Shown here piece by piece: positions 1 to 10,917 of a DNA stretch of 64,000 nt; within the stretch, counting starts at the first letter, position 1; every line of letters starts with the position of its first letter. This stretch comes from Coenobita brevimanus. Lineage: Eukaryota > Arthropoda > Malacostraca > Decapoda > Coenobitidae. The notes beneath the pieces were generated by a model that saw only the letters and a program-made list of their open reading frames with translations, was not told the origin of the DNA and made no database searches. The translations under genes and the position numbers were made by a program. The DNA lies in assembly GCA_032717465.1 (NCBI GenBank), contig CM064669.1:45037101-45101100 (forward strand). Reading direction: 5' to 3'.

Positions 1-233
1 CAAATGCCCTCCCCTGTTGTGCTCGGGCCGGACCCTCTGCTCCCACGCTGCCCTTTAATCATTAACACGCCCTTTCAACCACCCAGGTTACGTAAAAGTT
101 TTGCAGTAAACGCGTACCTTGTATTAGGGAAATTCACGTTTGGGGTGGGTAAGAATTACCAATTTGCGCAGGAAATATTTATATATGTAGTACAGTCTTC
201 TTCGTCTCGTATATTAACAGTGTTGTTGTTGTT
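1..233. other. Unassigned sequence
   Basis: No domain, tRNA-like box or terminal repeat is visible. Open frames here are short and have no recognisable protein content. Confidence 0.5.
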
Positions 234-234
234 T

Positions 235-265
<31 letters not shown>
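234..265. repeat. (CTT)n microsatellite
   Basis: A run of TTC/CTT triplets with one or two interruptions. It leads into a longer pyrimidine-rich tract. Confidence 0.9.
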
Positions 266-339
266 ACAGACCATCGGCAACCCATGCAGGTCCCCATGCC
301 ACCACTGTCTCCCTCCAGTAACAGCAGCTGCAACATCAT

Positions 340-960
340 TAACTTTGCCTCTCTACCATTCTTCCCTTTTACCTTAATTCTTCCACTTCCCTTTCCTCCA
401 TCCATTCATTCATCTCTCCTCCTTAACACACATCACCACCTCCACCTCAGCTCATTCTCTCCATTTTCGTATCCTCCCCTCCCCTCCCCCCCTTTATCTC
501 TCGTCCTCCCCCTTCACCCTCATCCTGTCTTCATCTTCACCCCTCTTCACTTCTCTTATTCCTTTCACCCCTCTTCTCCTTCTTGACTTCACCTCATCAC
601 CTCTTCCCCTCCGTCTCCTCTATTTCTACCCTTCCCTAACCCATCCTTTCCCCCTCCCCTCCTCCTTCCTTCTGTCGTTCCTTTCGTTCATCCCTTCGTC
701 TTTCCTTTCCTTCCTTTCCATCATTTTCGCCTACCCTCCTTCTCTCCTTCATGCTCCATTCTTTTTATTCGTTTTTCCTTCTCCCTTGTCATTTACTTCC
801 TCACTTTCCATCATTTCTACTCTTCCCTTCCTCTCCATCTCTTCCTTCTTTCCCTGGCCGTTCTTTCTCCTTCCTTCCTTTCATTCATCCTTCCATCTTT
901 CTTCTTCTCCCTTTCCTTCAGTCCTCCTTCCCGTCCTTCCTTCATCCTCCTCACGGGCCT
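340..960. repeat. Polypyrimidine tract (C/T on + strand)
   Basis: About 600 bp made almost entirely of C and T on the plus strand, with degenerate CCTTCC, CTTTCC and CTCCAT words rather than a clean period. Open frames through it encode only Ser, Pro, Leu, Phe and His and are composition artefacts. Similar tracts recur at 21.1-22.0, 40.9-42.35, 43.5-44.4 and 44.76-45.17 kb. Confidence 0.85.
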
Positions 961-1296
961 GCCAGTGAAAATTCAGCATCAAATTTTGGGAGGACCTAAA
1001 TTAATCCCGACCATTTAGCGCGTCCGCAAAATTGAAAATGCGCCTGACATCCCCCTCAGAATTATCCGGGGCACCTCACTGCTCCTCCACGCCATGAGGT
1101 TATCGCCCTAATAGGTTTTATGAGTGTGTTTGACTGGTTTTCTCGGTGTTATGTTGGTTTGTTTTATTAGATTTTTGTGTTTTGTTCTTGGGTCGGGATC
1201 GATGTTTTCTTACCGTATGTCTTGAGGGATCAGTGAGAGACGGTAAAGCGTGACTTGAAGAGCACTGAAGGGAGCTGGTGGTAATAAAAACAAAAA
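961..1296. other. Complex, CpG-containing sequence of unknown nature
   Basis: Unlike its flanks, 968-1110 is of mixed composition with several CpGs and no simple repeat. No protein or tRNA similarity was recognised. It may be single-copy DNA. The rest of the interval is unremarkable. Confidence 0.4.
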
Positions 1297-1980
1297 AAGT
1301 GAGAGAAACTAGAAACAAGTTGAGCTACAGTAAACTGTGCAGAAGGAAAATCGAAACAGGAAGAAAGGGAATGACAAACTACACGGAGAGTAAAATGGGC
1401 AAGCGTTCAGAAGAGACAATAGGAACACAGCCAGATGAAAAAAAAAGTAGATGTTGATGGAGAATGGAGGAGAGGAAGCGGAGGAGAAGAAAGAGGCGAG
1501 GAGAAGGAGTGATAAATGATGTACAGGAACAATAGGGAGAAACAGAATAACAAACTGTGAGGAAGGAAGAAAAGAGCTGACGATAGAAGAGAGGGAAGAA
1601 AGCACAATAGATCCGAAAGGAAAGCTAGGTCTGGTTAGGTTAGTTAAGGTCGAGGGGAGAAGGAGGCGAAAGGAGACACAAAACAGTTACACTGAAGAGA
1701 TTACAAGGCGAATGTGACAAAACTGGAAGAGAGAGGGGAGGGAGAGTGGATAATTTAGTATGGAAAGGAAGAGGAGAACAGCTGAAAAAGAAGACGGAGA
1801 GGAGAAAAATGAGGAAGGGGAGGAGGAAGACATGAAAAGCGAGGAAGACTAGGAGAAGCAAAGAAAGAAATATGACGAGTTTGAGAAGAAACAGAAGGAG
1901 TGAGAAGTCAGCACAGTATAATGAAGGGAAGAGGTAAAGGGAGGGGAGCGAGCGCGTAGGTGTACTGAGCAGTCGGTGAA
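1297..1980. repeat. Polypurine block, copy 1 of duplicated segment A (first part)
   Basis: An A/G-rich segment that aligns by eye with 37250-37935 in the same orientation. Shared words include GCGTTCAGAAGAGACA, GAAGGAGTGATAAAT and GGAGACACAAAACA. Differences are scattered substitutions and small indels, so this is a diverged duplicate rather than parallel low complexity. The segment continues, with an unrelated middle, at 2860-4150. Confidence 0.8.
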
Positions 1981-2022
1981 TGTGGCTTCTGTGAAACAGT
2001 TTATAATATACGGCATCTGTTG

Positions 2023-2042
2023 AGAGAGAGAGAGAGAGAGAG
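2023..2042. repeat. (GA)n microsatellite
   Basis: About 10 GA dinucleotides. Confidence 0.9.
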
Positions 2043-2510
2043 ATTAGGGACACAAAATTAAATCAGCATATAATAATTCACAACCAATCTAATTATGCTG
2101 AATCTGTTGTGCCTATGCTGCACTACCAATAAATATCAGCACCGACGAGGCAAGGGTCGGGTTTAATCTAACTTTACGTAAAACTCGATGTCAAGGGATT
2201 TTGCCCCTTGTGTATCACAGCCATGTCAGGGAGAGGGATTTTTATCATTCCCGCCTTGGGACATGGAGGACGAGTGAACCATGAGAGAGAGAGAGGGGAA
2301 GGGGGAGGTTCTTGAATGTATGATGAGAGCTTGACTGAGTTTATTGGTAATGGTTTAACAAAGTAAAAAAAACAGACAAAAGGAGGACATTGGTGTGTTA
2401 GTGATATTGATGGAGGCTGGTTGTGGAAGTCATTGTTCGTGGTAGCATGTTTTTATGAGCGTTTGCCTTTGTCCTGTACACATATACTGATATTTGACGG
2501 GTAAGGGTGA
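2043..2510. other. Unassigned sequence
   Basis: AT-moderate sequence without recognised coding or mobile signature, apart from a short GA run near 2283. Confidence 0.5.
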
Positions 2511-2515
2511 ATTTT

Positions 2516-2516
<1 letters not shown>

Positions 2517-2578
<62 letters not shown>

Positions 2579-2595
2579 GTGCGCGCGCGCGCGCA
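2517..2595. repeat. (GT)n-(GC)n compound microsatellite
   Basis: About 28 GT repeats followed by alternating GC. The alternating purine-pyrimidine run of about 78 bp could adopt Z-DNA. Open frames across it encode only Cys-Val or His-Thr and are not genes. Confidence 0.95.
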
Positions 2596-2636
2596 GGTGC
2601 AATCTTTCATGTCCCGTATGAAAGTTTTGCCTTTTT

Positions 2637-2637
<1 letters not shown>

Positions 2638-2683
<46 letters not shown>
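2638..2683. repeat. (CT)n microsatellite
   Basis: About 23 CT repeats, 43 bp after the GT/GC run. Confidence 0.95.
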
Positions 2684-2687
<4 letters not shown>

Positions 2688-3184
2688 ATGACATTAAACA
2701 TTAATAGCACAGACATTTTGGTATTTCTATGATGTTGTGATGGGTTGATGTTTTTCACTTTGATTTTTTTTTTATTGTGATCGCTAAACGATACTATTCA
2801 ACTTAGGGCAGACGTCCAGTAGTGAAGGGTTAATGTAGACTATATCTGCTTTTATTTGTTTCTCCTACAGACGATATATATCATGTTAGAGCAGAAGTCT
2901 GGTAATGAAGGAGTTAATGGAAGGAATATCTAATTGCTCTTCGAAAAATATCTCTTGTGGTGAATATAATCGACTGAAGATACAAGACAGTGAAGCAAAG
3001 AAATACCATCGTATTGAAGGGGTTGATAAACGCGAAAGTTATTATGAAAGATTGGGTACAGTATTCTAGAAAATAGAGGCAAATAATACAAGACGTGTAA
3101 AAAAAGTGAAACACAAAGAAAGAGTTATTACATTCCTAGCAAACCTCAGGATTAACGAGCAAGAAACTCTGTAATTTGATCTAG

Positions 3185-3187
<3 letters not shown>

Positions 3188-3217
<30 letters not shown>
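3188..3217. repeat. (GA)n microsatellite
   Basis: About 15 GA repeats, followed by ATC-rich triplets at 3218-3250. A counterpart lies at 38964-38989. Confidence 0.9.
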
Positions 3218-3219
<2 letters not shown>

Positions 3220-3727
3220 CATCATTCATCATCAACATCATCATCATCATATTGGTAATTTTCAGTCCTGTGTGTATTAGGAGGCAGTCAACCTAGAGAA
3301 TGTCGTCGTGTGTTTAAAATAGGTGGGGCGCTATAACTACGTACTTGTGTTTAAGTTTATTTATTTATTACCACCCGCGTTGCGAAGCGAGCGGAATGGG
3401 AATGTTTTCAGTCGTGAGGTTGGCTGGCTGGCTTTGTTTGAGTGTGTTTTACATCCTGAACTTGCGCCAAATTAGACATGGATGTGCAAAATTATGTGCC
3501 GAGGAAAAACTTTCCGTCTTTGCGGGTGGCGAGATCCCATCGTGAGATGGCTTCTAGTTTATTTATTCATTTAATTATTTTGCGAAACACGTCAGTCCTA
3601 CTTTACCATATATTAGAAGAGCAGAATGCCAATATTGTTTGGAATTTAAGGTATTGACAGGATATAAGGTGGAGTTCCCAGCATACCACCATAAAATTAA
3701 TACAACATTGAGGCCTAACTGTTTCCT

Positions 3728-4142
3728 ACACCACACCACACCACTTAACCCTGTACTCTACCACACTACCCACTCCCCACCACCACCTCAGTGCACTCTC
3801 CCCACCCCTACACACTACACACTCCCCACCACCACACCCCACCCACTCCCCACCACCGCCACAATTCACCCTCCCCACCACCGCCACAATGCACCCTCCC
3901 CCACCACACTACCCACACCCAACCACCAAAATGCCAACTCCCCACCACCACACTACCCACTTCCCACCACCACACAACCCAGTCTTCACCACCAGAATCC
4001 CCAGTCCTCACCACCACACTGCTCACTCCCCCTCACCACATTGCATACTCCTCACAACAGCCACAACCATCACCGTACCCTCTCCCCACCACAACACTAC
4101 CCACTCCTCTCCACCACCACCACCATACACCTCTCCACCCCT
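3728..4142. repeat. CCACCAC-rich degenerate minisatellite
   Basis: About 400 bp built of ACCACC, CACTACCCACTCCCC and similar words, nearly free of G on the plus strand. Frames in all three phases stay open (Thr, His and Pro only), as expected from base composition. It is the counterpart of the larger array at 39290-40440. Confidence 0.85.
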
Positions 4143-4231
4143 ATACACACGAGCATGTGACATGCAGAGGTGAATGATATGTAGGAGGACTACTGGGCCG
4201 TGGGAGCAGGCTGTGCACTGTGAAGTCTATG

Positions 4232-4233
<2 letters not shown>

Positions 4234-4322
<89 letters not shown>
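4234..4322. repeat. (CA)n microsatellite
   Basis: About 44 uninterrupted CA repeats. Confidence 0.95.
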
Positions 4323-4325
<3 letters not shown>

Positions 4326-4424
4326 GTAACGACGTGTGCAACCAACAATATAATCCTTAAGGTAGTATATGTTATGGTTTATGCCTGTGTTACTGTTGTA
4401 CGCTTATCTGCATGTCATCCAGTC

Positions 4425-4695
4425 CTTCATTGTCCCATCAGAAGCTTAGGGCCCTGGTGCTAGGCTAAATAGTCCTACCATGTAAGGCGAATGACCAGTC
4501 GGTATTCCATGGGTCGCATGTCAGCAGTTAGCCCTAACCAACACACGACTGTAACCCTTATGAACCGCAACCGGTAAAAACGACTTAACCCACTAGAACA
4601 GTTGGTTGTATAGTTACCACATGTCGCAGTAATTTTTTTTTTTGTTTTGATAATAAGAACTAATATGGCATGTCACTCAATGTAGTCACGTGAAG
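4425..4695 (-). mobile_element. SINE-like repeat, copy 1
   Basis: Aligns by eye with 9090-9385. Shared features are CCCATCAG.AGC.TAGG, CTAGGC, CCCACTA.A.CA..GGT and, at the far end, GGCATGTCACTCA.TGTA. On the minus strand the copy at 9.1 kb has tRNA-like A and B boxes. This copy is more degraded there. Confidence 0.55.
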
Positions 4696-4699
4696 TAGC

Positions 4700-5694
4700 A
4701 CTGCATCTAGTGGGTGGATGGTGTCCGCCCCCATATACCATATTGTTATGTTACTATGTGATATAATTCCTATGTAATCAGATAACGCAGTCTAGTATAA
4801 TATGGTTTTCTTTGTTTCAGGTAAGTAGCTATGCAGTACCTACGGTATGAGTCTACCTATGTAAGTACTAACTTTATCCAGTCTAGTTTATTGTCTCATT
4901 CAAAGGTTGGTTGGTCATTCCACTTACTTCTTCACATCATTTTTGATATTTGGATTACATACACTAGTCCATTTATATATAAACTCTGCCTGCTTTTACC
5001 CTAAGTTGATCCTTTATATATTTTTATTAGAGCCATTTATAATTTTTGTCTTTGGTAAAATTACACATATCGAAGGATATGCGGAATTTGGTTCCTCAGA
5101 TTTGCCATCATTTTCTTGAATGCTAGTGACTTTGCCAATGAAGGCTGTGTACTGTATACACCTTTCATTTCTAAAAGTCTTGTGTGGAGATAGCAAGAAT
5201 ATATTTAAAGTATGAACAAGGAAACTTGTACACAGAGCAACCCCTTGAAACCGGTGAGGTCTTTTGTAGGTTATTCTTGGTACCTCCAGACCATTTTATT
5301 TAGTATATCTTTTAAGGATTAGCGTTATAGGCGACTCGATAAGGTGTATGTACAACGTAGGAGAGCATAAAAGGTGGTGTGGTCGGAGAGTAGTGGACGT
5401 GATGAGCCTAGACGGTCTTGGACTGTTGGGCAGAGCAAATTTAGTTATCTCTACATTTTTGGACTTAGAAGAGTGACCAAGATGGGCGTGGTGATATTTT
5501 AAAGGTAAACTTTCCCCCTGAACCTGAAGAAAAATAGAAACAGTAGCGAAAATGTAAGAAAACTTCCCTCCCTCATACCTGAAGTCATAAGGCGTTTGTA
5601 GAAAGATGTGTCTTGAAACCGAAAATGGAGAATAAATGCATTCGCTGGTTTGCAAGATTAAAACAGAAAGAAAAGGGGCTGATCACACTGTAGG
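4700..5694. other. Unassigned AT-rich sequence with one copy of the dispersed motif
   Basis: The only recognisable feature is a copy of the window-wide motif at about 5270-5310 (TTCTTGGTACCTCCAGACCA followed by TTTTATTTAG). The reading frames at 4907-5119 and 5296-5655 show no recognisable protein. Confidence 0.5.
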
Positions 5695-5695
5695 T

Positions 5696-6488
5696 TTAAC
5701 CCGCCCCATCCTGACCACTTTTCCACCACTGACTCCCCCCAATTCCGACCATTTTTGGATTTTTTTTTTTTTTTTTTTTTTTTGGCTCATACCTCCGCTT
5801 TTGGTGAGAAACATCGAAAAATCATAGAGAAATCGCTCACCTGAGGTTTAAAATACTCGATACAGGTAGCAGTACCTCCTCACCTTGCTGTGTTTTCTAT
5901 CAGGCTGGCTCCAAAGAAAACGAGTTCTATGGGAGGGTAACCATTCCACACCACTCATAAACGGTATTTATTTATTTATTTATTTAGTACGAATTTATAT
6001 GTAGTATGAGAGAATATTGTTTTTCACACAGTAATATAGGCAATATAAGCATTGTTTCACTCATGAAACACATCAACATACCTGACCTTTTTTGGCGACA
6101 TTATCTGATCATCATTTCTGACTGTTTCTTCCTCTAATGCTATGTAAAGTTTGTCCTCCACATTGTCATCAATTGGGGAATCACTCTGGCCCTGAATTTT
6201 GTACCGTGGCATGACATGGCTTGATTGGCCAGGTTACTGGTAACAGGTGAATTGCTGAGACAATGGCATGCAGGGGAGGGGGGAGGTCATGCTGGGTAAG
6301 GCATTGTCCCTGCCTGGCATCTTGTAGAGGAAGGTGTCCCATGTATACGTATCAAAAATCACTCATGAAAATTGAAAATTGTGCGAATTAGGGACCTTGC
6401 AATTGATTCGCGTTTATGTACGTTAACGGGATTGACAGTGACAAAACGTGTGGACGTTAATTCACGTCGACGGGACGCCACTGGTTAA
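5696..6488 (-). mobile_element. TTAA-flanked DNA transposon, piggyBac-like non-autonomous copy A
   Basis: The element body is 5700-6484, with TTAA directly outside both ends (5696-5699 and 6485-6488), the target duplication typical of piggyBac elements. The left end reads CCCGCCCCATCCTGACC. The right end, reverse-complemented, reads CCAGTGGCGTCCCGTCG. Together with copy B they fit a loose terminal consensus of CC.G...CGTCC.G. The whole body is the reverse complement of 7403-8161, allowing for substitutions and indels. It contains a T run and a TTTA microsatellite. It holds a decayed counterpart of the acidic ORF seen in copy B. Confidence 0.75.
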
Positions 6489-7398
6489 ACTATTTCCTTT
6501 GTTGTTGATTGTTATTGTGGCACTGTAGGTCTCTGCGCCCGTGTATGTGTGTGTGTTAAAGGGGTCGTCAACTGTCAGAATTAAATCCACGCTTATATAG
6601 CCCATACTGGCATTGTCCTGGTTGTGCCACCTTGCGTGTGTCGCGGGAACACGCCCTCCCTGATTATGTGGATTAATGGTCCCTCCCACAATATTTTTCC
6701 TGTCGCTACCACAGTCCTTGGCCTCGCGGCTTTATGTCCACAATTTATTTTCTTATTTTCTTCATAATGTTTCGTATTGTTTCATAATTATGTTGTATTA
6801 GCTTTTTGTGTAGCTAGTTGTGATTTTTATTCGTCTCATACTTTTATAACAACCATACCGTCTAGAGTTTTTATATCTTATCGTTATGTCCACAGTATAG
6901 TTTATTTATTAATTGTATGCACTTAATTTATCTGTTATCCCCCCCTTTTTTTTATTTACCTGCACTCCAAGACGCAAGGTCTGTAAAAGCAACTCTAGCA
7001 TATCTTGTGCTGGTCTTGTTGGAGAAACCTTTGAAAAAAATATATATATACTGCCTTCATTCAGACTATTAATTTCATATCATCCATTTTCACAGGTAAA
7101 CTCTCATGGCCCCTCCTCACCATCACCAAAAATTCAGCCCATCCGACCCATTCTTCGTTTCCCACACGCTTATGCCTCTACACTGTCCTCCTACCTGACA
7201 CTTTCATTCATAGGGAATATTTGTAGCCAATAATAAACCTTCACTGCACTAAAACTTGTATTCCTGGAACACCAATTTTCACAGGGTATACTTCCCTACT
7301 CCCACCCCACTGACCACCAAACTTTCATCACATCCCACCCATTCCTTTGCCCACCAAGCTCATTTCCTTACCCCTACCCTCACGCCTCCTTTGACGGT
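6489..7398. other. Spacer between the two TTAA elements; nothing recognised
   Basis: 910 bp, AT-rich, with a T/C-rich stretch at 6940-6960 and a C/A-rich stretch at 7100-7390. Only short open frames with no recognisable domain. Confidence 0.5.
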
Positions 7399-8165
7399 TT
7401 AACCTGAGGCGTCCTGTCGACGTATGGATACGTTGCAACATTTTGCATTTGCCAGTCCCAACAACTTACTGGTACGTTGCACAATTGCAAGGTTCATAAT
7501 TTGCACAATTTTCAATTTTCGCGCGTGATTTTTCGTACGTATACACGGGACACCTTCTTCTATTCCTCTACAAGATGCCAAACATTGACAATGCCTTACA
7601 CCACATAACCTCCCCCCCCCCTGCATGCCATTGTCTCAGCAATTCATCTGTTACCAGTGACCTGGCCAATAAAGACATTCAGGGCCAGAGTGATTCCCCA
7701 GTCGATGACAATGTGGAGGACAAAGTTTACATAGCATTAGAGGAAGAAACAGTCAGAAATGATGATCAGGTAATGTGGCAAAAAAAGGTCAGGTATGGTG
7801 ATGAGTTAGTGAGTGAAACAATGCTTATAATGCCTATATTATTGTTTGAAAACCAATATACTCTCGTACTACATATAAATTCGTACCAAGTAAATAAATA
7901 AATACCGTTTATGAGTGGTGTGAAATAGTTACCCTCCCATAGAACTCGTTTTCTTTGGTGCCAGCCTGTTACAAAACCCAGTAAGGTAAGGCAGTACTGC
8001 TACATGGATCGTGTTTTTTAAACCTCAGGTGAACGAATTCTCTATGAATTTTCGATGTTTCTCACCAAAAGCGGAGGTTTTAGCCAAAAAAAAAAAAAAA
8101 ATCGAAAATACCTCAGGATTGGGAGTTGTCGGAGGTGCGAAATAGCTCGGGACGTGACGGGTTAA
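7399..8165 (+). mobile_element. TTAA-flanked DNA transposon, piggyBac-like non-autonomous copy B
   Basis: The body is 7403-8161, flanked by TTAA at 7399-7402 and 8162-8165. The left end is CCTGAGGCGTCCTGTCG. The right end, reverse-complemented, is CCCGTCACGTCCCGAGC. At 759 bp it is far shorter than an autonomous piggyBac (about 2.5 kb or more), so it cannot encode a complete transposase. It is inverted relative to copy A. Family assignment rests on TTAA plus CCC-type ends; no catalytic residue is present to confirm it. Confidence 0.75.
7575..7901 (+). pseudogene. Acidic ORF inside TTAA element copy B (possible transposase N-terminal remnant)
   Basis: A 108-codon frame. Its middle is rich in Asp and Glu (DSPVDDNVEDK, then ALEEETV). 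Long acidic N-terminal regions are usual in piggyBac transposases, and the ORF starts 172 bp inside the element's left end, where a transposase N-terminus would lie. No DDE-type catalytic domain follows, because the element is internally deleted. A CAG-GTAATG at about 7766-7774 could be an old splice donor. I infer a relic first coding segment. It could also be fortuitous. Confidence 0.35.
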
Positions 8166-9089
8166 TGGTGCAGCGCAGGCCACGCAGTGGACTAAGCGTT
8201 TGTTGTTGGTAGTCCGGTGGTTATATACCCACTTACGAGTATCTAGTTTTCATTTTCTCTCTGTCTTCACTGTCATGCTTTTCCTATTTTCTTATTGATT
8301 TCATCTGTGTTCTAAGTACCAACACTTACTACCGTTTTTCAGTTTGTCCCTTTAGTGAGGGCAGAGTGCGCCACTTGACTCAGGGGTCCGTCAAACTCTA
8401 AGTTATCAGGTAAAATGTATACCTTGGGTAACATCTCGGGGAGGTCACTGTGGTAACCTAGGTGATGCAGTGATCTTTTATCTCAGGGTATATCCGCCAT
8501 AGGCTCAGGGGCCTGAATGAAAGAGATGAGCACCCCGGCTAAGGGCCTCGACGTTTTTCCTCACTATTACACCTGTAATGTATAGCTGTAAGCAGGACTA
8601 CCCTCTTTTATTTAATGGCTTTCCTCGCTTGTTTTTCTTGCTAATTTATTTGCCAGTTATACTATCGTTTTTTATATTCCTCTTTTCTCTAGATATTCTA
8701 CACAGTTCTGGTGAGTAATAGAACCCCGACATTTTTTTTTTCCTATCTACATGCTCTAGATATCACCTTTTCTTCCGTTTTCTTGTCTGTGTTGCTGCGG
8801 ATGTTTTTTTTATGCTATGTAAGTCTTCACTTAACCTTTCTCACGCTCCTTTATTTCTATATTGTACTTTATTATTTCATAGATATTTCCATCCTTTTTA
8901 CGTTTTAACCGTTTTTCTCTTTTACTCGTATCTTTACATAGCTTATTGTTGCATACACATCTTTCTTTCCTTTTTGATTGTCCTGTTTCACTATCATTAT
9001 TTTTTTTTTTCTTTTTGATAGCACGGTTTGTTTTCCCTCTCGCTTTAGCCGTGTTTATTTATATATCCATCCACCTATCCATCCATCAT
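8166..9089. other. Unassigned AT-rich sequence
   Basis: T-rich sequence (8580-9060 especially). 8380-8580 is of more complex composition but was not recognised. Hydrophobic open frames at 8711-9161 come from T-rich codons and have no domain signature. Confidence 0.5.
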
Positions 9090-9385
9090 ATCAATCCTAC
9101 ATTGCCCCATCAGGAGCGTAGGAGCCCGGGGCTAGGCAGTTGCTCTCGACATTTAAGATGAGAGTGACCAGCCTCACTCATCCCTGAATGGCATTACAGG
9201 AGCAATCAACCCCAACCATCCCTTGGATATAAACCTTCACCTGCTCAATCCTACTGGAGCGCAATAATTACCCACTAAACCACCAGGTGCTAAAATTTGG
9301 CTATATGGTCACCACCCAGCATTGTAAATGGTTTCCTGGTGTACAGGAAACTATTTGGCATGTCACTCAGTGTACAGTCACCCAC
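9090..9385 (-). mobile_element. tRNA-derived SINE-like repeat, copy 2
   Basis: On the minus strand starting near 9293 there is an A-box-like TGGTTTAGTGGGTAA and, about 45 nt on, a B-box-like AAGGTTTATATCC, the internal pol III promoter layout of a tRNA-derived SINE. The body extends to about 9090 and matches 4425-4695. Its outer part, a TATATGGTNACC phrase followed by AGC-TTGTAAA, recurs at about 38310-38345. No cloverleaf suitable for a working tRNA is evident. Confidence 0.6.
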
Positions 9386-9503
9386 AGGTAGAAGGAAAAG
9401 GAAAGAATGAAGGAAAGAATGACAGAAGAGGGAGTGTAAAGTCACCCGTAGGCAGAAGGACAAGGAAAGAATGAAGGAAAGAACGACAGAAGAGGATGGA
9501 AGG
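9376..9503. repeat. Two tandem copies of a 64 bp purine-rich unit
   Basis: AGTCACCC starts the unit at 9376 and at 9440. Both units then read GGTAGAAGGA-like sequence followed by GAAAGAATGAAGGAAAGAA. The copies differ at a handful of sites. Confidence 0.85.
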
Positions 9504-9506
9504 AAA

Positions 9507-9704
<198 letters not shown>

Positions 9705-9880
9705 CTGCTGTTTTCGCCTTGCCTCCTTATAAGAGTACAGTACATTTAGTCACAATATAAGACAACCATGGTTTTGAATTTATCCCTCATTTTCATCCTT
9801 TACGTAGCTGGCGACACATTTTTTGTTTGTTTTCGACAGAATGACAGTGTCTGTATATATTTGGTGATTCTTTTCTCTGT

Positions 9881-9968
9881 CAGTTCATCATTCTTATCCC
9901 TTTTTCATTAGTTCGATTTGATATCAGTTCGTCATTCTCATCCCTTTTCCTATCAGTTCGACTTGATA
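9881..9968. repeat. Two tandem copies of a 44 bp unit
   Basis: CAGTTC.TCATTCT.ATCCC begins at 9881 and again at 9925, each copy ending in AGTTCGA.TTGATA. Confidence 0.8.
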
Positions 9969-10001
9969 ATAATAAAAGAAAAAAAAACATATAGACAGAT
10001 T

Positions 10002-10140
10002 ACATAGATAGATAGATAGTAAGACATATATTGGTTGATGGATGGATGGATGCATGGCTTGATAGGTAGATAAAGGGATAGACATAAATAATTGGGTAGG
10101 TTGGTAGGTAGATAGGTAAAGAGAGAGAGAGAGAGAGAGA
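10002..10140. repeat. Degenerate tetranucleotide tract (GATA, GATG, GGTA) ending in (GA)n
   Basis: Runs of ATAG, GATG and GGTA words, followed by a pure GA run at about 10120-10140. It resembles the tetranucleotide tails of the RTE elements here, but no LINE sequence adjoins it. Confidence 0.75.
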
Positions 10141-10914
10141 CTGGAATAGGATATAAAGTACAGTACTCACACTAGTTGATGATTCAACAATGAGGAGTAA
10201 GTAGCTTTTGTCAGGGGTCTGCTCTTTGTGATTGGGATATAAGCTGCATACTAATGAAAACCCATCGTTTTATATCATTGGAATTTCCGCGACATTTATT
10301 TTTTTTACTGATATTTTTATTATTATTACAACAATAAGTCTGGGCCTCGTGGGGAAGGACTGCTACTCCCGTATTCTGTACGAGTCGTGAATGATAACGA
10401 AAAGGGACAGAGAAGAGACGGAGAACTGAACGAGGGATTGGACCGCTCCCACCTCTTCTTGTATCTGTGTGTAGTTGGGGGTGAAAGTTTGCCTAATATT
10501 TCACCTCCTGTACATCTCACTTTCCTCTGCCAGCTTTGTTCCTAAGCTCAGAAAGCCTTTACATGCACCTTTGCTCATAGATTATTCTTTTTGAATAGAT
10601 GATCAAGGAGGAAAGTGAAGGACATGGCATATATTATGTAAAGTACATGTAGTGGAATAATGGGCAACCTTTTTGTCCTTAGCTGTACACTCGACACCAT
10701 AAGTCCCGTCGCCTGTCTTGCATCTCTCTCAACACTTTAATTTGTGGGGCAGTTCATGTGATTATTTATATTACCTCGAGTGAAAACAGGTTTCTGTGTA
10801 TTGTGCCCCTCTTGCCTCTTAGCGACGAATTCTCTTGTTACGAGAAAGACTTCACCAACGTTACCAAGCTTTACCCTGCAGTTTTTCCTATTCCTTATAA
10901 ATTTTTTCGTGCTT
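10141..10914. other. Unassigned sequence upstream of the RTE element
   Basis: No recognised domain, terminal repeat or long tandem array. Confidence 0.5.
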
Positions 10915-10917
10915 TAC

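Larger units (their letters stand above)
2800..4150. repeat. Duplicated segment A copy 1 (second part)
   Basis: Direct-orientation similarity to 38650-40440. Both copies share the GTAATGAAGGAGTTAAT-type phrase, a GA microsatellite at the same relative place (3188 and 38964), a TTTATTTATT stretch and the phrase CATACCACCATAAAA just before a CCACC-rich minisatellite. Divergence is substantial but collinear. Confidence 0.75.

Noticed and set aside
1625..1650. Telomeric TTAGG-type repeat
   Set aside because: Only GGTTAGGTTAGTTAAGG, a couple of imperfect units, and repeated at 37605 within the duplicated block; not a telomere array.
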